Of a DNA stretch of 37,721 nucleotides, positions 26,166 through 33,797 are shown in pieces (position 1 is the first letter of the stretch; every line of letters begins with the position of its first letter). The DNA comes from Candidatus Bathyarchaeota archaeon (GTDB lineage: Archaea; Thermoproteota; Bathyarchaeia; TCS64). A model generated the notes under the pieces. The model searched no databases. It was not told the origin of the DNA and saw only the letters and a program-made list of their open reading frames with translations. The position numbers were made by a program, and so were the translations under genes. The DNA lies in assembly GCA_016930055.1 (NCBI GenBank), contig JAFGHP010000061.1:1-37721 (forward strand), read 5' to 3'.

Positions 26166-26573
26166 ATGTCTCTTCGTGAATTACATTCGCTCATAAATTC
26201 TCCTGAACTCGGTGCTGATGATCTTATGAAATGTGCTTTAGGAATAAAAACAATTGAAATCGAAGCTTATTGTGTACTTTACAATTCTCAATTAAGTACA
26301 GTACAAGATGTTGCTACAAACTTAAATAGAAGTAGACCAACGACTCAAAGATTGCTTCAATCTCTAGTTGAGAAAGGCTTAGCTGTTCGAGAAGAAGAGT
26401 TGATAGGGCTTGGCGGTTATAAGTATCTGTATAAAGCTGTATCACCAGATATTTTAAAGAGTAGAATTGAAGAAATGCTTGAAAAATGGTATGAAAAAAT
26501 GCTTCATGAAATAGATTTTCTTCCTAGTAAAATTGAATTGATGGGTTGTAATAAAAAAGTTAACAAGTCGTAA
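26166..26573 (+). CDS. Winged-helix transcriptional regulator (TrmB/MarR-like)
   Basis: About 135 residues. A helix-turn-helix is visible in LSTVQDVATNLNRSRPTTQRLLQSLVEKGLAV, followed by a wing (GGYKYLYKAVSP) and a C-terminal helix that likely dimerises. An ATG at 26145 is inside a perfect palindrome and would place the operator in the coding region, so the ATG at 26166 (MSLRELHSL) is preferred. Cysteines are in MKCALGI, EAYCVLY and MGCNKK; a redox role is possible but unproven. It is divergent from thioredoxin and its 3' end overlaps glnA by 14 bases. Autoregulation through the dyads is the simplest reading. Confidence 0.75.
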   Translation: MSLRELHSLINSPELGADDLMKCALGIKTIEIEAYCVLYNSQLSTVQDVATNLNRSRPTTQRLLQSLVEKGLAVREEELIGLGGYKYLYKAVSPDILKSRIEEMLEKWYEKMLHEIDFLPSKIELMGCNKKVNKS

Positions 26574-27918
26574 GATATTTTTCAATTTCCCATGAAGTAA
26601 TTCTTGATCTACTTGTCACCCAATCAGTTCCAACAAACTTCATATAACTATCGAATTCTGTTCTTTTTAAATTAATTAATCTTTTAGAAATATATTCTCC
26701 AACCGCTTCTGAAATCACTTTATCTTCTTCAAAAGAGTTAATGGCTTGCTCAAGATTTTCTGGTAGTATGTCGACTCCTTCTAATTTGTGGTAAATATTT
26801 TCTTCTTCAGGATTTGATGGGTCCATTTTCTTTTTAATCCCGTTTAATCCTGCTTTTAACATAACTGTAGCTGCAAGGTAAGGATTACAACTTGGATCAG
26901 GATGTCTGTATTCAATTCTACTAATTTTTGTTTTATCTCCTGGATATAGTGGTACTCTAACTAATGCGGATCTATTTCCTAATCCCCACGTTATATATAC
27001 GGGGGCTTCATAATGTGGTACAAGTCTTTTATAACTATTAACCGTTGGAGCAACTATCATGCTCATAGCTTTTGAGTGAGCAAGTATTCCTGCAATAAAG
27101 TAATATGCCATTTTACTAAGACCTGTTTTTGAATTTTTATCTCCAAACAAATTTTTACCAGTTTTCAGATCGCTAATACTCTGATGAACATGGCACCCAC
27201 TCCCATTTACCCCCCAAAAAGGTTTAGGCATAAATGTTGCATTTACACCATGTTTTTGAGCTATAGTTTTTACTACTAACTTATATAAAACTGCATTATC
27301 CGCTGTTCGAAGGGCTTCATTATATCTAAAATTAATTTCTTGTTGACCTTGTGCAACTTCATGATGAATTTTTTCTAATTGGAAACCAGCTGCTTCAAGG
27401 CACATCATTGTTTCGAGTTTAATATTTTCGGTGGGATCATTAGGTGGAATAAAAAAATATCCTCCTGAACCGAATGGATAGATGTTCCCATTATTCTGAG
27501 TTATATAGAAATATTCTAATTCTGGACCTGTATTGTATCCCATATTCGATTTTTCTAATTCCTCTAAAGTTTTTTTAAGTAGACCTCTACTATCTCCTTG
27601 AAAAGCAGTACCATCTGGATTGCTAATATAACAAAACATTATTGCTAATCCAGGGGTTTCCCACATAGGTATAAGAAAAGTACTTGGATCTGGATGTGCG
27701 GTTAAATCACTATTTTCAATATTTACTAAACCCATGCTTGAACCATCAAAACCAATACCGTCTTTGAGAGCGACTGGAATTTCATATTCTGGTACAAGCA
27801 TAGCTCTAGGCATACCATTTAAATCAATTATTATGAGTCTAACATATTTTATGTCACGACTTTTTATTTTTTCCATAATGGATTCAACTGCTTCTGGGTT
27901 TGTAAATTTAGAGGCCAT
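26560..27918 (-). CDS. glnA: Glutamine synthetase type I
   Basis: Converts glutamate and ammonia to glutamine with ATP. The 452 residues contain FDGSSM, GPELEYF, the metal-binding HHEVAQGQQEINF, VNGSGCHVHQS, and NSYKRLVPHYEAPVYITWG. The tail lacks the NLYDLPPEE adenylylation sequence, so it belongs to the alpha subtype, not controlled by adenylyltransferase. The ATG is very close to a TATA box (27941-27952), suggesting a leaderless message. An almost perfect 20-bp dyad lies directly upstream of the TATA box. It sits back-to-back with an Lrp gene. Confidence 0.96.
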   Translation of the reverse strand: MASKFTNPEAVESIMEKIKSRDIKYVRLIIIDLNGMPRAMLVPEYEIPVALKDGIGFDGSSMGLVNIENSDLTAHPDPSTFLIPMWETPGLAIMFCYISNPDGTAFQGDSRGLLKKTLEELEKSNMGYNTGPELEYFYITQNNGNIYPFGSGGYFFIPPNDPTENIKLETMMCLEAAGFQLEKIHHEVAQGQQEINFRYNEALRTADNAVLYKLVVKTIAQKHGVNATFMPKPFWGVNGSGCHVHQSISDLKTGKNLFGDKNSKTGLSKMAYYFIAGILAHSKAMSMIVAPTVNSYKRLVPHYEAPVYITWGLGNRSALVRVPLYPGDKTKISRIEYRHPDPSCNPYLAATVMLKAGLNGIKKKMDPSNPEEENIYHKLEGVDILPENLEQAINSFEEDKVISEAVGEYISKRLINLKRTEFDSYMKFVGTDWVTSRSRITSWEIEKYLTTC

Positions 27919-27940
27919 AATGCTAATGATAGAGGGTAGA

Positions 27941-27952
27941 CATATTTAAACC
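27941..27952 (-). promoter_or_regulatory. TATA box of glnA
   Basis: The minus strand reads GGTTTAAATATG, ending 23 bases before the glnA ATG. With the usual 22-27 base TATA-to-start distance the message would be leaderless or nearly so. Confidence 0.6.
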
Positions 27953-27964
27953 ATTTCATGAAAA

Positions 27965-27984
27965 ACATATACAAATGTATACGT
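27965..27984. promoter_or_regulatory. Near-perfect 20-bp dyad upstream of the glnA TATA box
   Basis: ACATATACAAATGTATACGT is palindromic except for one mismatched pair and the two central bases. It lies 12 bases upstream of the glnA TATA box, where archaeal Lrp-type activators bind. Its core ATACAAATGT recurs at 28099-28108 in the neighbouring lrp promoter, pointing to one regulator for both. Confidence 0.55.
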
Positions 27985-28071
27985 TTTATTTATTTTTCTT
28001 ATTTTAAAAATAATATTTTTATAAAAAATTTTTATAGGATATATATATATTTTGAATAATATTTAATCAAC

Positions 28072-28083
28072 ATTTTTATACTT
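28072..28083 (+). promoter_or_regulatory. Candidate TATA box of the first lrp gene
   Basis: TTTTTATACTTT precedes the inverted repeat and the ATG at 28144. Transcription would start near 28105, inside the inverted repeat. Confidence 0.45.
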
Positions 28084-28100
28084 TAAGTCGGTAGCATTAT

Positions 28101-28132
28101 ACAAATGTTTTCAAAAATTTGAGAACATTGTG
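28101..28132. promoter_or_regulatory. Long imperfect inverted repeat over the lrp start site
   Basis: The left arm ACAAATGTTTTCAAA (28101-28115) pairs with the right arm TTTGAGAACATTGT (28118-28131), with one mismatch and one unpaired base. It covers the predicted transcription start and ends next to the ribosome binding site, so binding would block expression. This is the architecture expected for Lrp autorepression. Confidence 0.55.
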
Positions 28133-28143
28133 AGGATTTAAAA

Positions 28144-28602
28144 ATGTTTCAGCTTGATGATATTGATAAAAAAATTTTAAAAGAACTATTAAAAAATTCG
28201 AATCGTAGTCAACGTGAAATTGCTAAAGTCATTGGGGTCAGTACTGCTACGGTTATTAACCATATTCAGCGATTAGAGTCTGCTGGTGTCATTAAAGATT
28301 ATACTGTAATGTTAGATTATGAAAGGCTTGGTTATGAATTAACTGTTATTACGGAGATTACAGTATCTAGTGGAAAATTAATTGAAGTCCAAAAAGCTAT
28401 TGCTAAACTTCCCTATGTTTGTGGTGTTTATGATGTTACAGGGGAAATTGATAGTTTAGTAATTGCTAAATTTAAAAATCGTCAAGAATTAAGTGAATTT
28501 CCAAAAGCCCTTTTAAGTATGGAGGATATTCAGCGAACTAATACTCATGTAGTACTTAATACTGTAAAAGAAGATTTTAGAATGTCAGATAATCTAAAAT
28601 AA
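28144..28602 (+). CDS. Lrp/AsnC family regulator (copy 1)
   Basis: A 152-residue transcription factor. An N-terminal helix-turn-helix (IDKKILKELLKNSNRSQREI, then STATVINHIQRL) is followed by the ligand-sensing RAM domain with VYDVTGEIDSLVIAKF. It is paralogous to the second Lrp at 32598: both share KLGYELT/RLGYELT and LNTxKEDF. The ATG is preceded by GTGAGG nine bases upstream. The upstream inverted repeat and the shared word in the glnA dyad suggest autoregulation and control of glutamine synthetase. Its 3' end overlaps the convergent D-aminoacylase gene by nine bases. Confidence 0.93.
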   Translation: MFQLDDIDKKILKELLKNSNRSQREIAKVIGVSTATVINHIQRLESAGVIKDYTVMLDYERLGYELTVITEITVSSGKLIEVQKAIAKLPYVCGVYDVTGEIDSLVIAKFKNRQELSEFPKALLSMEDIQRTNTHVVLNTVKEDFRMSDNLK

Positions 28603-30177
28603 TTCTTTTTTCCTTACAGTTTTCCCTGGTAGTTTATATGTATGCTTTCCCTTATCAATAACTAACGTTCCATTACAAATTACATATGGTATACCTGAAG
28701 CAAACTTATGAGGGTCAACAAATGTTGCTTCATCTTGAACAAGTTTTGGATCAAATATAGTAATGTTAGCGAAATATCCTTCTCTTATTAGACCGATTTC
28801 TTTTAGACCAAGTTTTTGAGCTGGTGCTGAAGTCATTTTTCTGACAGCTTCTTGTAACGGAATTATTTTTTTGTCTCTTGAGTAATGTCCTAATACTCTT
28901 GGAAAAGTTCCATAAGACCTTGGATGAGGTCTGCTCTTTCCTTGGATTCCTTTAGGACTTATTGCTGAACCATCGCTTCCAACCATGCCATAAGGGTTTT
29001 TCATTACTCGAATTATGTCATCTTCAGCCATGCCAAAATTTACTGTAGGAACTTGAGTATTATTTTCTAATAAAAGATCTAAGGCTACTTCTCCTGGATC
29101 TTTTTCCTCAATTTCTGCAATTTCAGTTATTTTTTTTCCAATGTATTGTGGACTTTTTTCACAATTTACTATCATTCTGTCTTCCCATCGATCAAATCGT
29201 TTTTCATCTAACATTTTTTTTCTTATATCAGGATTTTTCAGTCTCTCTAATAATTTCTCTGCTCCTCCCTCAAGCGCCCAGTATGGTAAAACTGAAGTTA
29301 ATCCTGTAGAAGAAGCAGTATATGGATACTGATCAAAAGTTACATCAATTCCTTCTTCTCTAGCTGATTCAATCATTGATAATGTTTTTTCTGTCATTCC
29401 CCAAGCTGTTTTTCCACTAGCTTTAAAATGAGCTATTTGAACCGGAGCACCACTTTTTTTCCCAATTTCAATTGCTTCTGCAACTGCTAATAAAAGTCTA
29501 TCCGCTCCTTCTCCTCTTATATGCGTTGCATAAATTCCTCCTTTTTTTGCTGATACTTTTGCTAATTCTATTAATTCGCTTGTTTCAGCAAATACGCTTG
29601 GCCCATATATTAATCCAGAACTTATACCAAAAGCCCCTTCTTCTATTGAATTGTCTACAAGTTTCTTCATTTTACGTAATTCGGTATCTGATGGTGACCT
29701 GTTTTCATAACCCATAATATTTTGGCGAATGGTTCCATGACCAACAAAAGTTGCTACGTTAAAAGCTACTCCTTTTTTATCAATTTTATCGAGATATTCT
29801 TTCATCGTACTCCAATCATATTTAAATTCTTCATCAAGACCCGATCTTGCGTATTTTTCTCTGTATTCTTTCACATTTTTATTCATTGGAGCTGCTGAAG
29901 TACCACAGTTACCAATAACCTCTAAAGTGACCCCTTGATAGACTTTACTTTCAACATAATGATCGATTAGAATAGGATAATCACTGTGACTATGTATATC
30001 AATAAAACCTGGTGATACTATATGATTTTTAGCATTAATTTTTTTATTTGATTTCAATCCCTTCAATTTGCCGATACTAACAATTCTATTATCAATTATA
30101 CCCACATCTGATTTAAACCATGGATTTCCAGAACCATCAATAACTAATCCATTCTCTATAATAATATCAAATATCAA
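28594..30177 (-). CDS. N-acyl-D-amino-acid deacylase (D-aminoacylase)
   Basis: An amidohydrolase-superfamily zinc enzyme of 527 residues. It has GFIDIHSHSDYP with the metal-binding HxH, IGNCGTSAAP, the ATHIRGEG and QIAHFKASG histidine segments, and the catalytic Asp in VGSDGSAIS. It would remove the acyl group from N-acyl amino acids, or hydrolyse a related amide. D-selectivity is inferred from family resemblance only. The start is TTG, with GTGGT just upstream; no ATG is near. It overlaps the lrp gene at the 3' end. A dihydroorotase/hydantoinase-like activity is a less likely alternative. Confidence 0.85.
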   Translation of the reverse strand: MIFDIIIENGLVIDGSGNPWFKSDVGIIDNRIVSIGKLKGLKSNKKINAKNHIVSPGFIDIHSHSDYPILIDHYVESKVYQGVTLEVIGNCGTSAAPMNKNVKEYREKYARSGLDEEFKYDWSTMKEYLDKIDKKGVAFNVATFVGHGTIRQNIMGYENRSPSDTELRKMKKLVDNSIEEGAFGISSGLIYGPSVFAETSELIELAKVSAKKGGIYATHIRGEGADRLLLAVAEAIEIGKKSGAPVQIAHFKASGKTAWGMTEKTLSMIESAREEGIDVTFDQYPYTASSTGLTSVLPYWALEGGAEKLLERLKNPDIRKKMLDEKRFDRWEDRMIVNCEKSPQYIGKKITEIAEIEEKDPGEVALDLLLENNTQVPTVNFGMAEDDIIRVMKNPYGMVGSDGSAISPKGIQGKSRPHPRSYGTFPRVLGHYSRDKKIIPLQEAVRKMTSAPAQKLGLKEIGLIREGYFANITIFDPKLVQDEATFVDPHKFASGIPYVICNGTLVIDKGKHTYKLPGKTVRKKELF

Positions 30178-30235
30178 GAATAGACCACTACAGATAAAAC
30201 TACATTATCTAAAAAATAAAATTTTTGATTGAACT

Positions 30236-31177
30236 TTATTGTATTGAATCTCTAGCTAATTTATAATTTTCATAAATTGCTTTTGCTGCAGTTTTAATGT
30301 TTTGCTTTTCTTCTTCAGTTAATTTTTCCCATATATTTTTTTCAATATTTTTTCCCACAATGGTGGGTATACTTACATTAACTGGTTCAGGTATTTCTTT
30401 AAATTTGATCGAGTTTGCTATACTTATCATCTCTTTCTTATCTTGAACTATTGCTCTAATAATATCTCTAAATCCCGCTACAGGGCCATACTCCGTTGCA
30501 CCAATTATATCTACAAGTTTTTTTGATACTCCCCGAACATAATCTATTATTTCATTTTTATTAATTTTTTTTCCAGTTGCTTGTAGGTAATCTTCTATTT
30601 TTTTTCCTTCAATTTTTGTTGTACTCCAAAGGGGATAGGCTGCAGAACCATGTTCTCCTCCAATAAATCCTTCAATTTTACTTACTGGTATCTTTAAATC
30701 CATACTAAGTTTCGTTCTAAATCTTAAAGTATCAGGACAATCACCAGTAGAAATAACGAAATCCGCTTTACTTACCTTCTTAAATAAAGTTGCCATTGCG
30801 TCAACAGGATTTGAAATTATTATCCACTTAGCACTTGGATTATTATTTGGCATAACTTGAGCCACATAATTAATTGTTGCAGCATTCATAACTGCAAGAT
30901 CGCGCCGATCCATAACTACCCCTGGAGTCCTTGGTTTTCCAGGGCACACAACAATAATATCCGCATTACTAACTTCTTCATCTTTTTCAAATGTATATAT
31001 TTTTACATCGTTTTTTAAACTAGATACAACATGTTTCAATTCTTCTCCAAACGCCCATGAAAGCCCTGGTTTAATATCAACAAGACTCAATTCATCCATT
31101 AATCCCGCATTTAAAATCGAATATGCGGTTGGTCTTCCGATTCTGCCATTACCAACAACTGCAATATGAATACCCAT
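30236..31177 (-). CDS. mdh: Malate/lactate-type 2-hydroxyacid dehydrogenase
   Basis: A 313-residue NAD-dependent enzyme of the LDH/MDH superfamily. The Rossmann motif GNGRIG is at 9-14, with D34 after the second strand favouring NAD. Catalytic D149, R152 and H176 are present (CPDTLRFR, GGEHGS). The substrate-specificity loop after R83 reads PRTPGVVMDRRDL, two residues longer than the common malate dehydrogenase loop, so the substrate is not certain. Malate is the simplest guess. It has its own spacing of 58 bases to the D-aminoacylase gene downstream and may form an operon with it. Confidence 0.85.
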   Translation of the reverse strand: MGIHIAVVGNGRIGRPTAYSILNAGLMDELSLVDIKPGLSWAFGEELKHVVSSLKNDVKIYTFEKDEEVSNADIIVVCPGKPRTPGVVMDRRDLAVMNAATINYVAQVMPNNNPSAKWIIISNPVDAMATLFKKVSKADFVISTGDCPDTLRFRTKLSMDLKIPVSKIEGFIGGEHGSAAYPLWSTTKIEGKKIEDYLQATGKKINKNEIIDYVRGVSKKLVDIIGATEYGPVAGFRDIIRAIVQDKKEMISIANSIKFKEIPEPVNVSIPTIVGKNIEKNIWEKLTEEEKQNIKTAAKAIYENYKLARDSIQ

Positions 31178-31345
31178 TTATTATTCATCAAAATCCGAGT
31201 GCCTTTCCTTATAAAAAACTTCTTAAAATATTTTTAATAGATATTAGTTATCTATGAAGTATTTTTTAATATTTATTCTCTAATTTTTTCATTAGAAATA
31301 TGCTAAAATGTAAATACTTGCTAAGCAATAGCGTAGCTGGTTAGA

Positions 31346-32563
31346 TTGCTGAATCATGAAAAATACTATTCAAAACTTGGTGCAAGTTTCAAACCTTCTA
31401 TTTTAACGACTGTTGTTTTAGGAGCCTTTGAAATGGCTAAACAAGGTAAGAAATTAATTAGCTTTACTGGGGGCAGTTATGATGTTCCTTCTTTACCCAT
31501 AACCGAAATTAAAAAGATCTATGAAGATGCTAGTGATCAAGATTGGGCTGATATGCTCCAGTATGGAGCAACCAGTGGAATGGGTACTTTACGTTCAGAA
31601 TTATCAAAATTTATGGCTGAAGCTGGCATAAAAGCAAATCCCTCAAATGAAATTATTGTGACTACTGGAAGTCAAGAAGCAATTGATCTTGTAACTAGGG
31701 TTTTTATCGATAAAGGAGATACAATTATTGTAGGTTCTCCAACATATCTAGCGGCTTTATCATGCTTTAAACAAGTTAATCCAAAATTTGTTGATGTATC
31801 TATCGATGTAAATGGTATGAATACAGTTATTCTTGAAAAGAAGCTAAAACAAATGAAAGCTAAAGGTATGAAACCAAAATTACTCTATCTTATTCCAAGT
31901 TTTCAAAATCCAGATAGTAGTATGATGACTATTGAACGTAGAAAACATACTTTAGAACTTATTGATGAATATGATTTAATTGTTTTAGAAGATAATCCTT
32001 ATGGTTATATATGCTTTGAGGGAAATATGCCGACACCTCTTGCTGGTATGGATAATTCTGATAGAATAATGTATACAAGTACGTTTAGTAAGATTGTTTC
32101 ACCTGGAATGAGAATTGGCTGGATAACTGCTAATAATGAATTTATTTCTAAAATGATTGAAGCTAAAACAAATATCAGTATTTGTAATGATGGATTAAGC
32201 CAATATGCTGCATATGAATTACTTAAACGAGGAACTGTTGCTAAACAAATCCCAAAAATGATTAAAGTATATCGTAAAAAACGAGATTTAATGCTTGAAA
32301 CAATGGAATCATATTTTCCCAAAAAAGCAAAATGGGATGAACCTAAAGGAGGATTATTCTTATGGGTGAAGTTCCCAAATCAATTCAATACCGATGAAGC
32401 ACTTAATAATGCTATACAAAAAGGTGTTAGCTATATTCCTGGAAGCTTATTCTTCACTAAACCTATTCATAATTTTATGCGGTTAAACTATAGTTTACCA
32501 AGTGAACAAGAAATAATTGAAGGAATACAGATTTTAGGACGATGTTTGAAAGAAATGGTCTAA
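31346..32563 (+). CDS. PLP-dependent aminotransferase, class I/II (LysN/AADAT-like)
   Basis: A fold-type I aminotransferase of 405 residues. It has TTGSQEAIDLVTRV, LIPSFQNPDSSMM, the Asp in VLEDNPYGY, the Schiff-base Lys in TSTFSKIVSPGMRIGW, and the carboxylate-binding Arg in FMRLNYSL. It is closest in pattern to 2-aminoadipate or broad-range aromatic/branched-chain aminotransferases; the amino-acid partner is not readable. The start is TTG; a nearby ATG is out of frame. It is followed by the convergent lrp copy 2, which may respond to its substrate. Confidence 0.88.
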   Translation: MLNHEKYYSKLGASFKPSILTTVVLGAFEMAKQGKKLISFTGGSYDVPSLPITEIKKIYEDASDQDWADMLQYGATSGMGTLRSELSKFMAEAGIKANPSNEIIVTTGSQEAIDLVTRVFIDKGDTIIVGSPTYLAALSCFKQVNPKFVDVSIDVNGMNTVILEKKLKQMKAKGMKPKLLYLIPSFQNPDSSMMTIERRKHTLELIDEYDLIVLEDNPYGYICFEGNMPTPLAGMDNSDRIMYTSTFSKIVSPGMRIGWITANNEFISKMIEAKTNISICNDGLSQYAAYELLKRGTVAKQIPKMIKVYRKKRDLMLETMESYFPKKAKWDEPKGGLFLWVKFPNQFNTDEALNNAIQKGVSYIPGSLFFTKPIHNFMRLNYSLPSEQEIIEGIQILGRCLKEMV

Positions 32564-32597
32564 TATATACATTTTTTTAAAGTTATGTTTTTAATAT

Positions 32598-33041
32598 TTA
32601 GGGTATTATACTGAAATCTTCTTTTAATGTGTTCAATACTAAATGTGTTTTTGTTCTTTCGACATAAGGAATTGTAAGAACTTTTTTAGTGAAATCGCTT
32701 AAATCTTTTCTTGTCTTAAATTTAGCAATAATGATGATATCCGAATCTCCAGTAATGTTGTAAACACCACAAGCTTGTTTCATTTTTGAAATTTCTTGTC
32801 CTGTATCCAACATTTTTCCTTCAGATACTATTACCTCAGTAATAGCTGTTAACTCATATCCAAGTTTCTCATAATCAAGAAGTGCTGAATACCGTCTTAC
32901 TATTCCAGAATCTTCAAGTTCTTTTATTCGAGAAGCAACAGTACCAGAAGAAACTCCAATTCTACGAGCGACTTCCCTTATTGATTGACGACTATCTCTT
33001 AGATACTCTTCTAATACCCTTACAGAAGTATCATCTGACAT
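32598..33041 (-). CDS. Lrp/AsnC family regulator (copy 2)
   Basis: A 147-residue transcription factor with helix-turn-helix SIREVARRIGVSSGTVASRI and the RAM domain containing VYNITGDSDIIIIAKF. It is a clear paralogue of the copy at 28144 (shared KLGYELTAITE and LNTLKEDF). Upstream are TATA-like AAAATATATAG (minus strand, about 33075-33085) and, next to it, CATTTGTA (33087-33094), the complement of TACAAATG seen at the other two sites. It is downstream of the SCP2 gene by 141 bases. Confidence 0.93.
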   Translation of the reverse strand: MSDDTSVRVLEEYLRDSRQSIREVARRIGVSSGTVASRIKELEDSGIVRRYSALLDYEKLGYELTAITEVIVSEGKMLDTGQEISKMKQACGVYNITGDSDIIIIAKFKTRKDLSDFTKKVLTIPYVERTKTHLVLNTLKEDFSIIP

Positions 33042-33182
33042 TTTAATACACTACTCATTTGAACATTATACAGCTATATATTTTTTCATTTGTAAAATAT
33101 AAATTTAAGAAAAATAAATTAAATTAATGAATTTTGTAATACTTTATCACAAAATTGTTATAAAAAGAATAAGAAAAAAAGG

Positions 33183-33566
33183 TTAGTATTCTACAGGAAC
33201 TTGTTGCATTAATTGGAATAATCTTAAGAAGCTTTTACTATATCGCATTATTGCATTCATGTTACCCTTGAATGTAATTTGTCTAGTCATAATTGCGTTA
33301 CCGCCATCAATTTCACCTTTATTTACTTTAACCCAGTTTTCATAGGGTCCTTCCAGAGTGAAATCAGTTTTTTCACCTTCAGCGAGGAGTCTTAATTCTT
33401 CAATTTTACCTCCCTTAAATTTGACATAAACAGCAGGGAGTTCAGGATTATCTGTTACTTTAAATGTAAAAGATGCGTCAAATGTTCTTGCTTTAATACT
33501 GAATTCATTGTCGGCATTAGCAATTTCTTGAACCTTTTTCCAATAATCTAATCCTAAGTATTTCAC
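33183..33566 (-). CDS. SCP2 sterol-binding-domain-like protein
   Basis: A 127-residue single-domain protein. The pattern YVKFKGGKIEEL, then FTLEGPYENWVKVNKGEID and AIMTRQITFKGNMNAIMRYSKS, matches the SCP2 lipid-binding fold, which holds fatty acids, fatty acyl-CoA or other lipids in a tunnel. In an archaeon the ligand is unknown; isoprenoid or acyl-CoA binding is speculation. The start is GTG, with AAGGTG about eight bases upstream. A TATA-like TTTATAAATG lies about 60-70 bases upstream, and the ADP-forming acyl-CoA synthetase gene is divergent. Confidence 0.85.
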   Translation of the reverse strand: MKYLGLDYWKKVQEIANADNEFSIKARTFDASFTFKVTDNPELPAVYVKFKGGKIEELRLLAEGEKTDFTLEGPYENWVKVNKGEIDGGNAIMTRQITFKGNMNAIMRYSKSFLRLFQLMQQVPVEY

Positions 33567-33754
33567 TTCAATACACCTTAACTGGTCGAATATTTGGTTT
33601 CTTATCTTTTAAATAGATTGCTATTTCATTTATAAAATTCCTTAATATAATTGATTAATAACAATGGTTTTAAAATTTTTTTTAAAATAAATTTCAGTTA
33701 TTTTTATAATTTTTATTATAAAATTATTAATTAAGTATTATTCTTTTCCCCAAA

Positions 33755-33768
33755 CTTAAATAAGCTTG
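33755..33768 (+). promoter_or_regulatory. Candidate TATA box of the acyl-CoA synthetase alpha gene
   Basis: CTTAAATAAGCTTG, preceded by CCAAA, lies about 30-43 bases upstream of the ATG at 33798. This implies a short leader of under 15 bases. Confidence 0.45.
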
Positions 33769-33797
33769 ATTGTATTTTTTCATGAATCACTATCGAG

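Noticed and set aside
31330-31395. A stretch resembling tRNA D- and T-arm words near the aminotransferase start
   Set aside because: It cannot fold into a cloverleaf with a proper acceptor stem and lies within the aminotransferase coding region.
33131-33155. ATTTTGT / ACAAAAT inverted repeat between SCP2 and lrp-2
   Set aside because: Only seven pairs, all but one A/T, with a long loop; could be chance. Not strong enough to call a terminator or operator.
33640-33750. AT-rich palindromes in the SCP2/acyl-CoA synthetase gap
   Set aside because: Sequence of this composition yields palindromes by chance; no specific site could be supported beyond TATA-like elements.
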